This document shows positions 44,783 through 53,706 of a stretch of 59,609 nt of DNA, piece by piece. Source of the DNA: Fibrobacter intestinalis (GTDB lineage: Bacteria > Fibrobacterota > Fibrobacteria > Fibrobacterales > Fibrobacteraceae); contig NZ_FUWU01000015.1 of assembly GCF_900167415.1 (NCBI RefSeq), positions 1 to 59,609 on the forward strand. The letters run 5' to 3'. The position numbers and the translations under genes were made by a program. The stretch's first letter is position 1; each line of letters opens with the position of its first letter. Under the pieces are notes generated by a model. It saw nothing but the letters and a program-made list of their open reading frames with translations. It had not been told where the DNA came from and did not search any database.

Positions 44783-45655
44783 ATGAATTTTAACCTGTTT
44801 TTGGCTATCGCTGCGATTTTGGTCTCCTCGCTTTGTGCGCAACAGACGTCCAGCACTCCTGCACCCGTTTACTACATTATTGTGACGGACACTTCTGCAT
44901 TGCGTTCTTTGCCCGAAGGAACGGTTGTCTATCCGGCTCAGCCGCCGAATCCGCAGCCATTGGAATCCGCACCAAAGGCCGTGCACCATTCTGCTTCCAG
45001 CGATGCTTTTGTTGACGATAGGGGACAAACTCCGAATGCGGAGAATCCGCGCCGCCCGAAAAGAGCCCGCAGCAGTTTTTACTTCAGCCCTTCCCTGAAT
45101 TTTGTGGCCAATATTTTAAAAATGGAAAGGGATGACGACTATTACGATTATTATGACGAAGAAAGCGAGCTGGATGCCCTGGGACTGGGAATGTCCTTCA
45201 AATTAGGATGGAATATCAAGAACGTCGTAGCTCTGCATGGGACGCTGGAATTTACTGTGGCTCAAGGGGATCTCGAATACACGCGCAAAAAAGAAGGGGA
45301 GACTAACGAATCCATCTCTTTGGATGGTGCGGAATTTTCCCGATTCTTTTTCGGCTTTGGCGCGACGATTTTCCCATTCAGGGATACCTCTTCCGTTTTT
45401 CACGGAACCTTTTTTAGCACTTCGCTGGGCTATTCCTTTGGCTCTTATGCGGATTGGGACTATTATTCTTCCGATGATTTCTACGTAGGCTTTGGATTTA
45501 AAGCCGAAGTGGGGAAAGTGTGGGCGGTGAGCGAACGCTGGCATTTGGGGCCTTCCGCCGCATTCTCTTTGGACGGCTATGTGGGATACGACGAGGATGA
45601 TTTTCGGCGGACGTGCTATTCTTTATGGCTCGGCATCAATATCGTCCGGAAATGA
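44783..45655 (+). CDS. Putative outer-membrane beta-barrel protein
   Basis: A 290-residue protein with signal peptide (LFLAIAAILVSSLCAQ), starting at the ATG at 44783 (a GTG two codons upstream is also open). Residues 30-95 are a Pro- and Ala-rich segment. From about residue 100 on, alternating strands with aromatic girdles appear (SSFYFSPSLNFVANIL, GLGMSFKLGWNIKN, FHGTFFSTSLGYSFGSY), ending CYSLWLGINIVRK as a porin-like last strand. An acidic Asp/Tyr run lies in one loop. A TATAAT box sits at 44748-44753. No named family is recognised. Confidence 0.65.
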   Translation: MNFNLFLAIAAILVSSLCAQQTSSTPAPVYYIIVTDTSALRSLPEGTVVYPAQPPNPQPLESAPKAVHHSASSDAFVDDRGQTPNAENPRRPKRARSSFYFSPSLNFVANILKMERDDDYYDYYDEESELDALGLGMSFKLGWNIKNVVALHGTLEFTVAQGDLEYTRKKEGETNESISLDGAEFSRFFFGFGATIFPFRDTSSVFHGTFFSTSLGYSFGSYADWDYYSSDDFYVGFGFKAEVGKVWAVSERWHLGPSAAFSLDGYVGYDEDDFRRTCYSLWLGINIVRK

Positions 45656-45788
45656 CGCTGGATAAAAAAGCCGCTGATTTTGAAGCTAGCCACAAATAAT
45701 TCACAAAAAAAATCACACATTCCCTTTCCAAAAAAGGAAAAGTTTTCTATTTTCCTGCACCCACAGCAAACCTAAAAAAAGGAATATT

Positions 45789-46277
45789 ATGTATTCTATT
45801 GTTGAAACAGGTGGTTTCCAGTATAAAGTCGAAGTCGGTAAGACTTACAAGGTCCCGAGCGTCGATGCTGCTGTCGGTTCTTCTCTGGAACTCAAGTCCG
45901 TCCTTCTTTTCTCTAACGGGAAAGAAGTGAAAGTCGGCACCCCTGTCCTGGATGATGCTTCTGTCAAGGTCGAAGTTCTCGCCCACGACAAAGAAGATAC
46001 GGTGATTGTCTTCAAAAAGAAGCGTCGTACCCGCTACGTCCGTCGTAACGGTCATCGTCAGGGCTATACGGAAGTGCTTGTCACGGAACTTCATTCCGGT
46101 GCAGAATCCGAAGTGGTCGATCCGAAGATTGTCGAACGCAACCGCGCCCGCGTCAAGGCTCTTGCCGCTCAGAAGGTGCAGAACGTTCCTCTGACCCGCA
46201 AGGAAAAGATCGCTCAAGGCATTCCGAAGCCCGCTAAAGTCAAAAAGAATTCCATCCGCAAGTCGAAGGAGGCTTAA
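45789..46277 (+). CDS. rplU: Ribosomal protein L21 with C-terminal extension
   Basis: A 162-residue large-subunit protein. [20 protein letters not shown], then [12 protein letters not shown] and [20 protein letters not shown] are the L21 core with its rRNA-binding basic loop. The usual length is about 103; the extra 60 residues form a Lys- and Arg-rich tail, as in some other deep-branching phyla. rpmA follows after 2 bases, the normal rplU-rpmA order. Confidence 0.96.
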   Translation: MYSIVETGGFQYKVEVGKTYKVPSVDAAVGSSLELKSVLLFSNGKEVKVGTPVLDDASVKVEVLAHDKEDTVIVFKKKRRTRYVRRNGHRQGYTEVLVTELHSGAESEVVDPKIVERNRARVKALAAQKVQNVPLTRKEKIAQGIPKPAKVKKNSIRKSKEA

Positions 46278-46279
46278 TA

Positions 46280-46534
46280 ATGGCTCACAAGAAAGGTCAA
46301 GGCTCCGTTCGTAACGGCCGTGATTCCAACGCCAAATATCTTGGTGTAAAGAAATACGCCGGAGAAACGATTAAAGCCGGCGGCATCATTGTCCGTCAGC
46401 GCGGTTCTCATTTCCATCCGGGTGCAAACGTCGGCATGGGCAGGGACTTCACGTTGTTCGCTCTTGTTGACGGAAAAGTCAAGTTCGAACAGAATGCTGG
46501 TGCGCAAAAGGTTTCGGTCTATCCGGAATCGTAG
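46280..46534 (+). CDS. rpmA: Ribosomal protein L27
   Basis: An 84-residue protein. [40 protein letters not shown] and [20 protein letters not shown] are the classic L27 sequence. The N-terminus starts directly with AHKKG, so no Firmicutes-type cleaved N-terminal extension is present. It reaches the peptidyl-transferase centre in known ribosomes. A terminator follows at 46559. Confidence 0.98.
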   Translation: MAHKKGQGSVRNGRDSNAKYLGVKKYAGETIKAGGIIVRQRGSHFHPGANVGMGRDFTLFALVDGKVKFEQNAGAQKVSVYPES

Positions 46535-46558
46535 AGCGTCAAAACGCATTTAAACAAG

Positions 46559-46586
46559 GCCGAGTGCAAACTCGGCTATTTTTTTA
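46559..46586 (+). terminator. rplU-rpmA terminator
   Basis: GCCGAGT and ACTCGGC form a 7-base stem with a GCAA tetraloop, followed by TATTTTTTT. Confidence 0.9.
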
Positions 46587-46598
46587 GGGATTGGGTCT

Positions 46599-47618
46599 AT
46601 GAAAAAAAAATTTGCGCTCTCGTTGCTTTGCTTGGGATCGGTTCTTTTTGCCGAAGAGCCTGTCGATGCTTTCGGGTTTAAGAAAATCTATCGGACAAAA
46701 ACGGGAACGGAGGAATGGAATTCCTCCCATTGGGCGAATGGAAAGGCTCGCTCGGTCGAATGGGACGGGGATCCGGACGATCCTTGGGGCTGGACGGAAA
46801 GCCACAGCGCCGGTTCTGGCTCTTTTGATATCGATGGCCAGGGAATCATGCAGATGAACTGGAACGACGGACCGCGATTTCACTTGAACAGCCTGCACGG
46901 TTCTTCGACGCAGTTCTTTTTGAACTCCGAATGGACGGGCTACTTTATGCGGGACGCCTTGGGTGGCGAAAATTACGGCGGCATGGTTGTCGGTATGCGT
47001 TCGGGACCGCTTGGGCACGCTTCCAGCGGTGGCGACGACTGCGATGCGACGACGTATTACGCCCGTTTTCGCAACGACGGCAAATGGGATTTTGAAAAGG
47101 AGTGGAAACACCCGGAAAGCTATTATCGCACGACATCGGGAGTGGGGAATCAGGATCCGCTCTGGAATGGAAACGTGCTGCCCGTCGGAAAGTGGATTGG
47201 CATGAAGTATATCGTTTACAACAAGGACGCGGGAACTGTCCGCCTGGAACTTTATATCGATTCGACATCCAATGCGACCCCTCCCGGAAAATGGGAACCC
47301 GTCGGTGCCATTGAGGACTCGGGAACAGATTTCCGCGGAGCGTATAGCGAAACGGTTTCGGGCTGTTCCTATTCGGACGCTTATGCGCCGATTTTGGAAG
47401 GCGGCGGCACGATTCTCATGCGTTCGGACAAGGATCATCCTTACTACAAATTTGTGACCCTTCGTGAAATAGACGTTCAAGAAGCTCCGTTTGAAGGGAC
47501 GGAGTCGATTCGGAAGCTGCCCGCCCGCAGCTGGATTCCCGCTATTTCTGACAAAGCGTTCGATTTGCTCGGTCGCCCGGCTGGTTCGGGGGATGTTTGG
47601 AAAATGCTTGCCCGATAG
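46599..47618 (+). CDS. Secreted beta-sandwich protein of unknown function
   Basis: A 339-residue secreted protein (signal FALSLLCLGSVLFAEEP). The body is rich in Trp, Gly and Asp (WNSSHWANGKARSVEWDGDP, WGWTESHSAGSGSF, YYARFRNDGKWDFEKEWKHP, VGKWIGMKYIVYNKDAGTVR, LYIDSTSN). This looks like a concanavalin-type jelly roll used by polysaccharide lyases or binding modules of the Fibrobacter secretome. It ends FDLLGRPAGSGDVWKMLAR, a shortened form of the FDLLGR sorting-like tail. I cannot name the family. Confidence 0.6.
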   Translation: MKKKFALSLLCLGSVLFAEEPVDAFGFKKIYRTKTGTEEWNSSHWANGKARSVEWDGDPDDPWGWTESHSAGSGSFDIDGQGIMQMNWNDGPRFHLNSLHGSSTQFFLNSEWTGYFMRDALGGENYGGMVVGMRSGPLGHASSGGDDCDATTYYARFRNDGKWDFEKEWKHPESYYRTTSGVGNQDPLWNGNVLPVGKWIGMKYIVYNKDAGTVRLELYIDSTSNATPPGKWEPVGAIEDSGTDFRGAYSETVSGCSYSDAYAPILEGGGTILMRSDKDHPYYKFVTLREIDVQEAPFEGTESIRKLPARSWIPAISDKAFDLLGRPAGSGDVWKMLAR

Positions 47619-48085
47619 GTGAAGGTGGGGAGTGGGAGTTAGGAGTGGTCAGCAGCTAGCGGCTAGCGCCCTTCGACAAGCTCAGGGATCGCTGGTTAGT
47701 GCACCTCGGCAAGCTCGGTAACCGCTTGTCGAACTAGCCGAACCATGGCTAGTTGGAAGTTGGGAGAAACGGCTGTCTGCCGTTTTTTTCGCATTTTGGG
47801 TTTTCGACTAAATGAAAAATGCCTGTTTCGATGCAAAGTCGGCCTTTGTCAAATGGAACACAAGTCATCGCCAGCGGTACGTCATTGCGAGCAAGGCGAA
47901 GCAATCCTTGCTGGCATCCCGTCATTGCGAGGAGCGTAGCGACCCATGAGCCTTGAAAGCTCTGCTTCCTTTAGGCGAATTGTCCCTTCCAGGGATACTT
48001 CAACTACGGAATCGGAGATTCCGAGTTTCAGGGATGCGCCGCCGCGGCAATCCTATCTGCAAAAAAAGGATTGCTTCTACACTTC

Positions 48086-48129
48086 GAGTATAACTCCACT
48101 AAGGTAACAAAGTTACCAAGTGTCGTATA
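48086..48129 (+). repeat. Hairpin repeat element, variant tip
   Basis: ATAACTCCACTAAGGTAACA continues AAGTTACCAAGTGTCGTATA. The tip stem is GGTAAC with GTTACC around AAA, while outer CACT/AGTG and flanks match the other two copies. Confidence 0.7.
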
Positions 48130-48137
48130 TCCACATA

Positions 48138-48180
48138 GAGGATAACTCCACTAAGTCAATAAATTGACAAGTGTCGTATA
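48138..48180 (+). repeat. Hairpin repeat element, copy 2
   Basis: Nearly identical to 17007-17048, including the GTCAAT/ATTGAC tip and the flanks CACATAGAG upstream and ACCCCT downstream. Confidence 0.7.
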
Positions 48181-48282
48181 ACCCCTGTGGGGTTCGCAAT
48201 GACGGAAAAACGCCAGACAGCAAGTCGCCAGAGTACGTCTTTTTTTGCAAACTTTGCACCGTAATGTAACAAAGGAGACGCG

Positions 48283-49345
48283 ATGCGGTTCAAGGAAGCG
48301 GCGGAAAGGTGGTTTGAAAAGAAGTGTGCGAGTTGGAGCGAGAGTTCCCGGGCGAAATACGAAAATATTCTGCGGAAGCATTTGCTGCCGTATTTTGGCG
48401 AAGTGGAGCTGGTCGGTTTCGATTCGGCTCTCGTGAGGGATTTTGCGGAGCGCGCTCTCGGAGAGCTTGCGGTTTCGACGCGGCGTTTCGTGCTGGCGAC
48501 CTTGCAGCAGATTTTGAAATCGGCACTTTCGCCGGAGGATTTGGGTGCGCTGGATTTTCCCCACGCTGGGACGACTCGGAAAGGGGAAGCGGTTCCCCTC
48601 TCACCCGAGGAACTGGCCGCGCTGATTCGTGCGCTGGAAAAGAACGAAAATCCAAAACTGGAAAATTCGGCCCGGAGTCTCTTGCTGATTGCATTCACCG
48701 GGATGCGCCTCGGCGAAGTTTGCGCCCTGAAATTTTCGGACTTCGACTTTGTGCGGAACACCATCAAAATTCACGGGACGCTGGAACGGCTGCCCAATGA
48801 CAAGGGCAAAACGGCAAAAGGCGCAGACGAAAATGCCGCTGCCGAAATGGAAAATGCCAAGCCCCCGAAGACCGTCCGCAAGCTCTGCCCGCCGAAAAGC
48901 GAAAGCGGCCATCGGGAAATCCCCATCCCGGAAAATCTGCTCCAATGGCTGAAAAAAAATGGCGAGGGAAAATTCCCCGGACAGTTTTCTGGTGAAGCAC
49001 GACCAGCGGACATTGCAGAACCACTTCAAGCGCTTCCTGAAAATCGCCGGGGTTGCGGAAACGAACGTTCATGTGTTACGGCATACCTTCGCCACCCACG
49101 CGCTGACTTCCGGGGCGGACCTGAAAACCCTCTCGGCGACCCTCGGCCATGCCAGCACCCACACGACTCTCGACCTTTACGTTCACCCGACTTTCGAGAG
49201 CAAGCGGCGCGTGCAGGAGGCGTTTTGGAAATTCGTGAAGAACCCGAAGCGGGCGCAAAATCAAAGCGGGCAAAGAAATTGTGATTATTGGAACGAAAAT
49301 TTTGGAAAATCGGGAGGTTCCGGGCGCAAGCCGACCCAGCAGTGA
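48283..49345 (+). pseudogene. Tyrosine recombinase split by a frameshift at an A8 tract
   Basis: The first frame (48283 on, GGAG ribosome site) gives an integrase N-terminal SAM-like domain (FKEAAERWFEKKCASWSESS) and catalytic Arg I in AFTGMRLGEVCALKFSD, reaching LLQWLKKN at the run of eight A (48952-48959). Past it this frame is nonsense to 49284. The next frame, entered if one A is skipped, carries the rest: QRTLQNHFKRFLKIAG, HVLRHTFATHAL with HxxR, TLGHAS, and the Tyr in TTLDLYVHPT, ending at 49345. Either a disabled gene or one read by slippage on A8. No attachment site or tRNA is seen nearby. Confidence 0.8.
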
Positions 49346-49346
49346 A

Positions 49347-49378
49347 TTTCGCAGAAGTACTCTTCTGCGAAAGTTTTT
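49347..49378 (+). terminator. Terminator hairpin after the recombinase
   Basis: TTTCGCAGAAG and CTTCTGCGAAA (11-base stem, TACT loop) are followed by GTTTTTAT. The stem starts two bases past the recombinase stop. Confidence 0.75.
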
Positions 49379-49915
49379 ATAAACGATAAACGAAATATAA
49401 GTAGGATTTGTGAACTTGTCAATACGCAAAGGATAAAAATTCCTACCGGTTCTTTGCAAATTTGACGAAAATCAACTCCAAGACCATGAATCCTAACCTC
49501 GGCAAGCGGTTTTCCCTGTCGGACGTGTTCCCGCCTGTCCCCTTTTTGCTCGGTGGCGGCTCCGAGTCGGGAAAAAGTGCCGTTCAACACTCCATCCCGA
49601 AATGCTTTTTTCGCAGAAGAGTACTTCTGCGAAAAAAGAGGAACGCAGAGAATGGCAAATAAAAATGTCCAGCGAAGAATCGCTAGAGTTGAATTTTTCC
49701 AAGGAAAAGATTCGCCCGTTTCCGTTTTTTCGTTGCTTGCCTCCAATTTTCGAGCCGCCAGGATTTCGCGGCATTGTTTGAAATTTTCCTTTACGCCCGA
49801 AAAGATTTGTTTTAACAGGGCGTTCCTCATGACGAAAAACTTCAACTTCTCCAAAAATGTCTGCATTAAGGATTTGAATTGGACTATTTCAGCATAAAGG
49901 ATTTCAATCGAGGTA
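49379..49915. other. Intergenic region, no supported gene
   Basis: About 540 bases with open frames on both strands (up to 193 codons on minus) but no ribosome site, no domain-like sequence and a frame rich in repeat-derived residues. It includes the hairpin at 49605. I see no gene. Confidence 0.5.
49605..49638. repeat. Perfect 15-base inverted repeat, counterpart of the recombinase terminator
   Basis: CTTTTTTCGCAGAAG and its exact reverse complement flank an AGTA loop. The core TTCGCAGAAG..CTTCTGCGAA is the inverse of the hairpin at 49347 (TACT versus AGTA loop), so the two hairpins bracket 230 bases in opposite orientation. Confidence 0.75.
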
Positions 49916-49918
49916 ATG

Positions 49919-50551
49919 ATGAAACATTCTTATGATCGTCCGATAAACGACAAGAAGGAGTACGAAGCTTTGTTTCCCTCAAATCATTATGAAAAAGCTT
50001 ACGAACGTGCCGCTCAAACACGGGAATTTGAAATTAAACTTTATTGGGAACGGGCGAAGTATTTTTGGGCATTCATCACAACCATTTACGTCGCTTATTA
50101 CAACGTCTTGATCAGCATTTACGATAAGGCTCACGGAAAATTTCCTTTACTGGTTCTATCCGGATTGGGACTGTTCTTTGCCATCGCATGGATTCTAGTC
50201 GCCAAAGGTTCCAAACATTGGCAAGAGAATTGGGAACATCACATTGCCTTGCTGGAAGACAAGGTGACTGGCCCGCTTTTTAAAATTTACAAAGCGAATT
50301 CCTTTTCCGTTTCCAAGGTCAACTTGATTGCCGGTTATGTGGTAGCGTTTTGTGCGGCAGGATTGTTCGCTTATGAAGGGGTGGAATTTTGCCGAAAATC
50401 CTTTGTCAAAGAAATTTCTTTTGCGTTCTATATCGGCATCTTGGTGGTGGCGGCCATAGGAATTATCGCCTTTATATTCAACGCCCGGGGAAATGTTAAA
50501 ACAAAAGAAAAGGAAATCGTCTTTGACTTATTCTCGGTGAAGGGGAAATGA
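49919..50551 (+). CDS. Four-helix membrane protein, RipA-like family suspected
   Basis: A 210-residue membrane protein with a soluble N-terminal helix region (EKAYERAAQTREFEIKLYWE), then two pairs of membrane helices (about 48-70, 78-97, 137-158 and 170-190). GSKHWQENWEHHIALLEDKV between the pairs is its most distinctive stretch and resembles, as I recall, small RipA-type octameric membrane proteins found in mobile or defence-like regions. Two adjacent ATGs exist; the second has better spacing to GAGG. It overlaps the next gene by four bases. Confidence 0.6.
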   Translation: MKHSYDRPINDKKEYEALFPSNHYEKAYERAAQTREFEIKLYWERAKYFWAFITTIYVAYYNVLISIYDKAHGKFPLLVLSGLGLFFAIAWILVAKGSKHWQENWEHHIALLEDKVTGPLFKIYKANSFSVSKVNLIAGYVVAFCAAGLFAYEGVEFCRKSFVKEISFAFYIGILVVAAIGIIAFIFNARGNVKTKEKEIVFDLFSVKGK

Positions 50552-50871
50552 AAATGAAAAAGTTCGAGCCAAAAGATTGGTTATTGACTTTGTCCTTGTC
50601 GATGGCATTTAGCCTGTTTGTCGGGTATGGTTTGATTTCTTTAGGAGGTTGTGAAATGAATTTATGTGTAAAAATTCTCGCATCAGTAATGCTGGTCATT
50701 CCAATCATTCTTATCTGGTGCTGTAAGGATTGCAGCAAAGAAGAAAAAGATTCAACAAATCAAGCCCAAATACAAAGTTTCAATTATTCGTTTACAGCGG
50801 AATATGACGGGAAAAAATGCGAAATAAAAATCAGTGATTTTCAAACAATTCCTAAAGAAAATTCCAAGTAA
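50548..50871 (+). CDS. Small two-helix membrane protein
   Basis: A 107-residue protein with two hydrophobic helices (TLSLSMAFSLFVGYGLISLG and KILASVMLVIPIILIWCC) and a soluble tail of about 45 residues (FNYSFTAEYDGKKCEIKISD). It is translationally coupled to the preceding membrane protein (ATGA), which suggests that they act together. No family is recognised. Confidence 0.6.
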   Translation: MKMKKFEPKDWLLTLSLSMAFSLFVGYGLISLGGCEMNLCVKILASVMLVIPIILIWCCKDCSKEEKDSTNQAQIQSFNYSFTAEYDGKKCEIKISDFQTIPKENSK

Positions 50872-50888
50872 AAATAGGAGACTGTCAA

Positions 50889-53673
50889 ATGCAAAAACTC
50901 AAATCCTTATTCCTATTGCTCGCTCTGTTCGCCTCTTTCAGTTTTGGGGCGGCGTGGACGGGTTCCAACAGCGAGCCGGAAAACATGAAAAAGATAGACG
51001 GCAAGAGCTTCTACGTGATTACCACGCCAGAGGAACTTGCCTGGATTGCGGCGCAGGTGAATAACGGCAATGATAGCATTAACGCAGTGCTTGCCAACGA
51101 CATTGTGTTTGGGTCTGACACGTCGAAAACGAACACGACCAGCCCATGGACACCTATCGGTAAAGACGATTTGCACCGCTTCAAAGGTATTTTAGATGGA
51201 GCCGATTTTTCAATTTATGGCGTTTACACAAACGGAAGCGACTTCGGCGGACTAGTGGGTGTGCTGGATACGGCTGGCATTGTGCGGAATGTGAACATGA
51301 AAAAGGATTCCATCAATGGCAATCAGCATGCAGGTGGGTTAGTGGCGTATAATTATGGAATCGTCAAAAACGATTCCCATAGTGGCATCGCTCATTCTGT
51401 ATCTTCAACATCTTCTTCGGGAGGTATTGTTGGTAATAACAAAGGTATTATTACAGATTGCCGAAATAGCGGCGATATTTATGCTGGGAAAAATTACAGC
51501 GATTCTACTTCGATTGGTGGCATTGCAGGAATCAATCATGGCCATATTGAAAATTGCGAGAATACAGGACTGATATTTTATCGATCCGGAAGTAGATATT
51601 CAGGAGGGATTGCCGGAAAAAATGTCGGGGAAATTAAAACTTGTACAAATTATGGGGTAGTAAAAAGTTTTGCAAGCGATTTGGATTTTGCTGGAGGAAT
51701 TGCTAGTTACAATATCGGAATAGTTGGACAATGTATCAATTACGGAAATGTCGTTTCTGAAGATGCAGCGGGCGGAATTGTTGGATATAATGGAGGAAGT
51801 GTTATAAATAGCATTAATAAAGGACAAGCCGCTGCAGTATATTATAACGCTAATTTTGACACAAGCAATGTCCTTTTGGGAAAATCAAATTATTGGTCGG
51901 CAGGAGGTCTTGTTGCTGTAAATTCCAGTACATCGGCGATAGTTAAAAATTCGTTTTCATTAGCAGATTCTATCTATGCGCCTAAATACAAAGGTGGGGT
52001 TGCAGGTACCAACTACAATTCTGCTCAAATCGTCAACAATTATTATGATTCTGATATTTTGCCGGGATTCTCAGCGGTAAGCTATCAAAAATCCACTATC
52101 GTTAACGTAAATAGTCTTACCACTGCCAATATGCAGACCGACGCTTTCGCTTGGAGCTTGAATACGAGCAACGGCACGGAAGAAAATAGCGGAGTATGGA
52201 GTAGGGACAGCATTGGTTATCCGGTTTTTGCAGATTCTGGCCATTTAGCAATTCATCGGGTCATCATCAATTGGGTTATCTCCACGTCCGGAAATCAAGT
52301 GGACACACTGTATACAAACTTTCAAGGATTGATTCCCACCGAGTTTCTAAATGTTATTGGTAAAGATTCCCTCGGCAACTGGGTTTCCATAAATTCAACA
52401 ATTAATCGTGATGTGACGATTTTCTCGGTCTGTTATGAAATTTCTTTCGTAGATTTCGCTGGCGAAACGCTGCAAACAGATACGCTCGAGTACGGATCGT
52501 TCCCAACGTCTCTTCCAACACCTTCGCGAGACAATACGGCACAATACACCTACTCATTCAAAGGTTGGAACCCCGAAATCGATAGTGTTAAAGCGAATGC
52601 AATTTATACCGCTCAATATGATAGCACACTTCGCAGTTATGAAATTTCTTTCGTAGATTTCGATGGAGAATTGCTGCAAACAGATACGCTCGAGTACGGT
52701 CCCAACGTCTCTGCCAGCACCTTCGCGAGACAACACGGCACAATACGCCTACTCATTCAAAGGTTGGAACCCTAAAATCGATAGTGTTAAAGCGAACGCA
52801 ATTTATACCGCTCAATATGATAGCACACTCCGCAGTTATGAAATTTCTTTCGTGAATTTTGATGGCGAAACTTTGCAAAGGGGCATCCTAAACTATGGCG
52901 ATTCAATTGTTTACAAGGGAACGACTCCTGAAAAAGCGAAATCTGCAAAATATTAATATACGTTTAAGTGTTGGAGTCCAGCAATTACGGAAACCGTCGA
53001 AGGCGCAGCAATTTATACGGCAATATTCGATAGCACAGAACGTGAATTTTCCGTTGTCTTTCTGGATTACGCAGGTGAAGTATTGCAAAGCGCTCTTTTG
53101 AGCTACGGTGCTTCCGTAGCTTACCAAGGCGCAAAACCGACACGTCCAAATTCCGAGAATTATGCTTACACTTTTAAAAAATGGAATCCATCGATTACTG
53201 CTGCAGTCGCTGATGTCGAGTACACCCCTGTCTTTGACAGCATAAAAATTTATACCATTACGATTGATGACGGCACTTCCAAAACGGACACGGCGGCTAG
53301 TATTCAATTTATTCTCCCCGACGCTCCGGCAAAAGACGGCTATGAATTTGTCGGCTGGTACAACGGCGATGAAAAACTGGGAATGCCCGGCGACACCATC
53401 CAGATTGTAGAGGGACTCCGTATTTCCGCCAAGTGGGAAAAGACGGACGCAATCCACTTTAGCGCGCATCCCCGCTTCAACCTCCACGTTCAAAACCGCA
53501 CTCTCCAAATCCAGAACGCCCGCATTGGCGCAGCCTTTAACCTGCTGGATTTGCAGGGCCGTGTACTGCATCGCGGTGTGGTGAATGCGCCCGTATTCTC
53601 GCTTGAAATGCCGAATGCCGGCGCTTACATCGTCCGCGTAGGCAAGGAAATTCAGAAAATCCGCGTGAAATAA
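50889..53673 (+). pseudogene. Secreted GLUG/InlB-repeat adhesin, broken by a deletion and a stop
   Basis: A signal peptide (LFLLLALFASFSFGAA) leads a beta-solenoid with GLUG-like repeats (GGLVAYNYG, GGIVGNNKG, GGIAGINHG, GGIAGKNVG, GGIASYNIG, GGIVGYNGG) to about residue 400. Five InlB-type repeats follow (YEISFVDFxGExLQTDTLEYG; KGWNPEIDSVKANAIYTAQY). In the second repeat five bases are missing compared with the first (junction 52699/52700), shifting the frame to a stop at 52775. In the restored frame a TAA stands at 52954-52956 where an aliphatic or polar codon is expected. The tail from 53083 ends in a sorting-like domain (FNLLDLQGRVLHRG, GAYIVRVGKEIQKIRVK). Two lesions make it a likely pseudogene. 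Confidence 0.82.
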
Positions 53674-53706
53674 GAAACAGAAACATTATAAGATATTGGA
53701 GATTTT

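Larger units (their letters stand above)
47619..48282. repeat. Repeat island between a secreted protein gene and a recombinase gene
   Basis: No gene is seen in these 664 bases. They hold a TTCGACAAGCTCAGGGATCG cluster (47668-47745), the composite element 47877-48203 with two GTCATTGCGAG words, ACTTCAACTACGGAATCGGA (also at 16873) and two copies of the hairpin element. The composite ends GTGGGGTTCGCAATGACGG and is followed within 80 bases by the recombinase gene. The same element at 16786-17075 has no recombinase beside it. Confidence 0.8.

Noticed and set aside
49285-49866. 193-codon minus-strand open frame after the recombinase
   Set aside because: It crosses the recombinase 3' end and both palindromes, lacks a ribosome site and shows no domain.
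49553-49897. 114-codon plus-strand frame before the four-helix membrane protein gene
   Set aside because: Part of it is translated palindrome; no ribosome site and no family resemblance.
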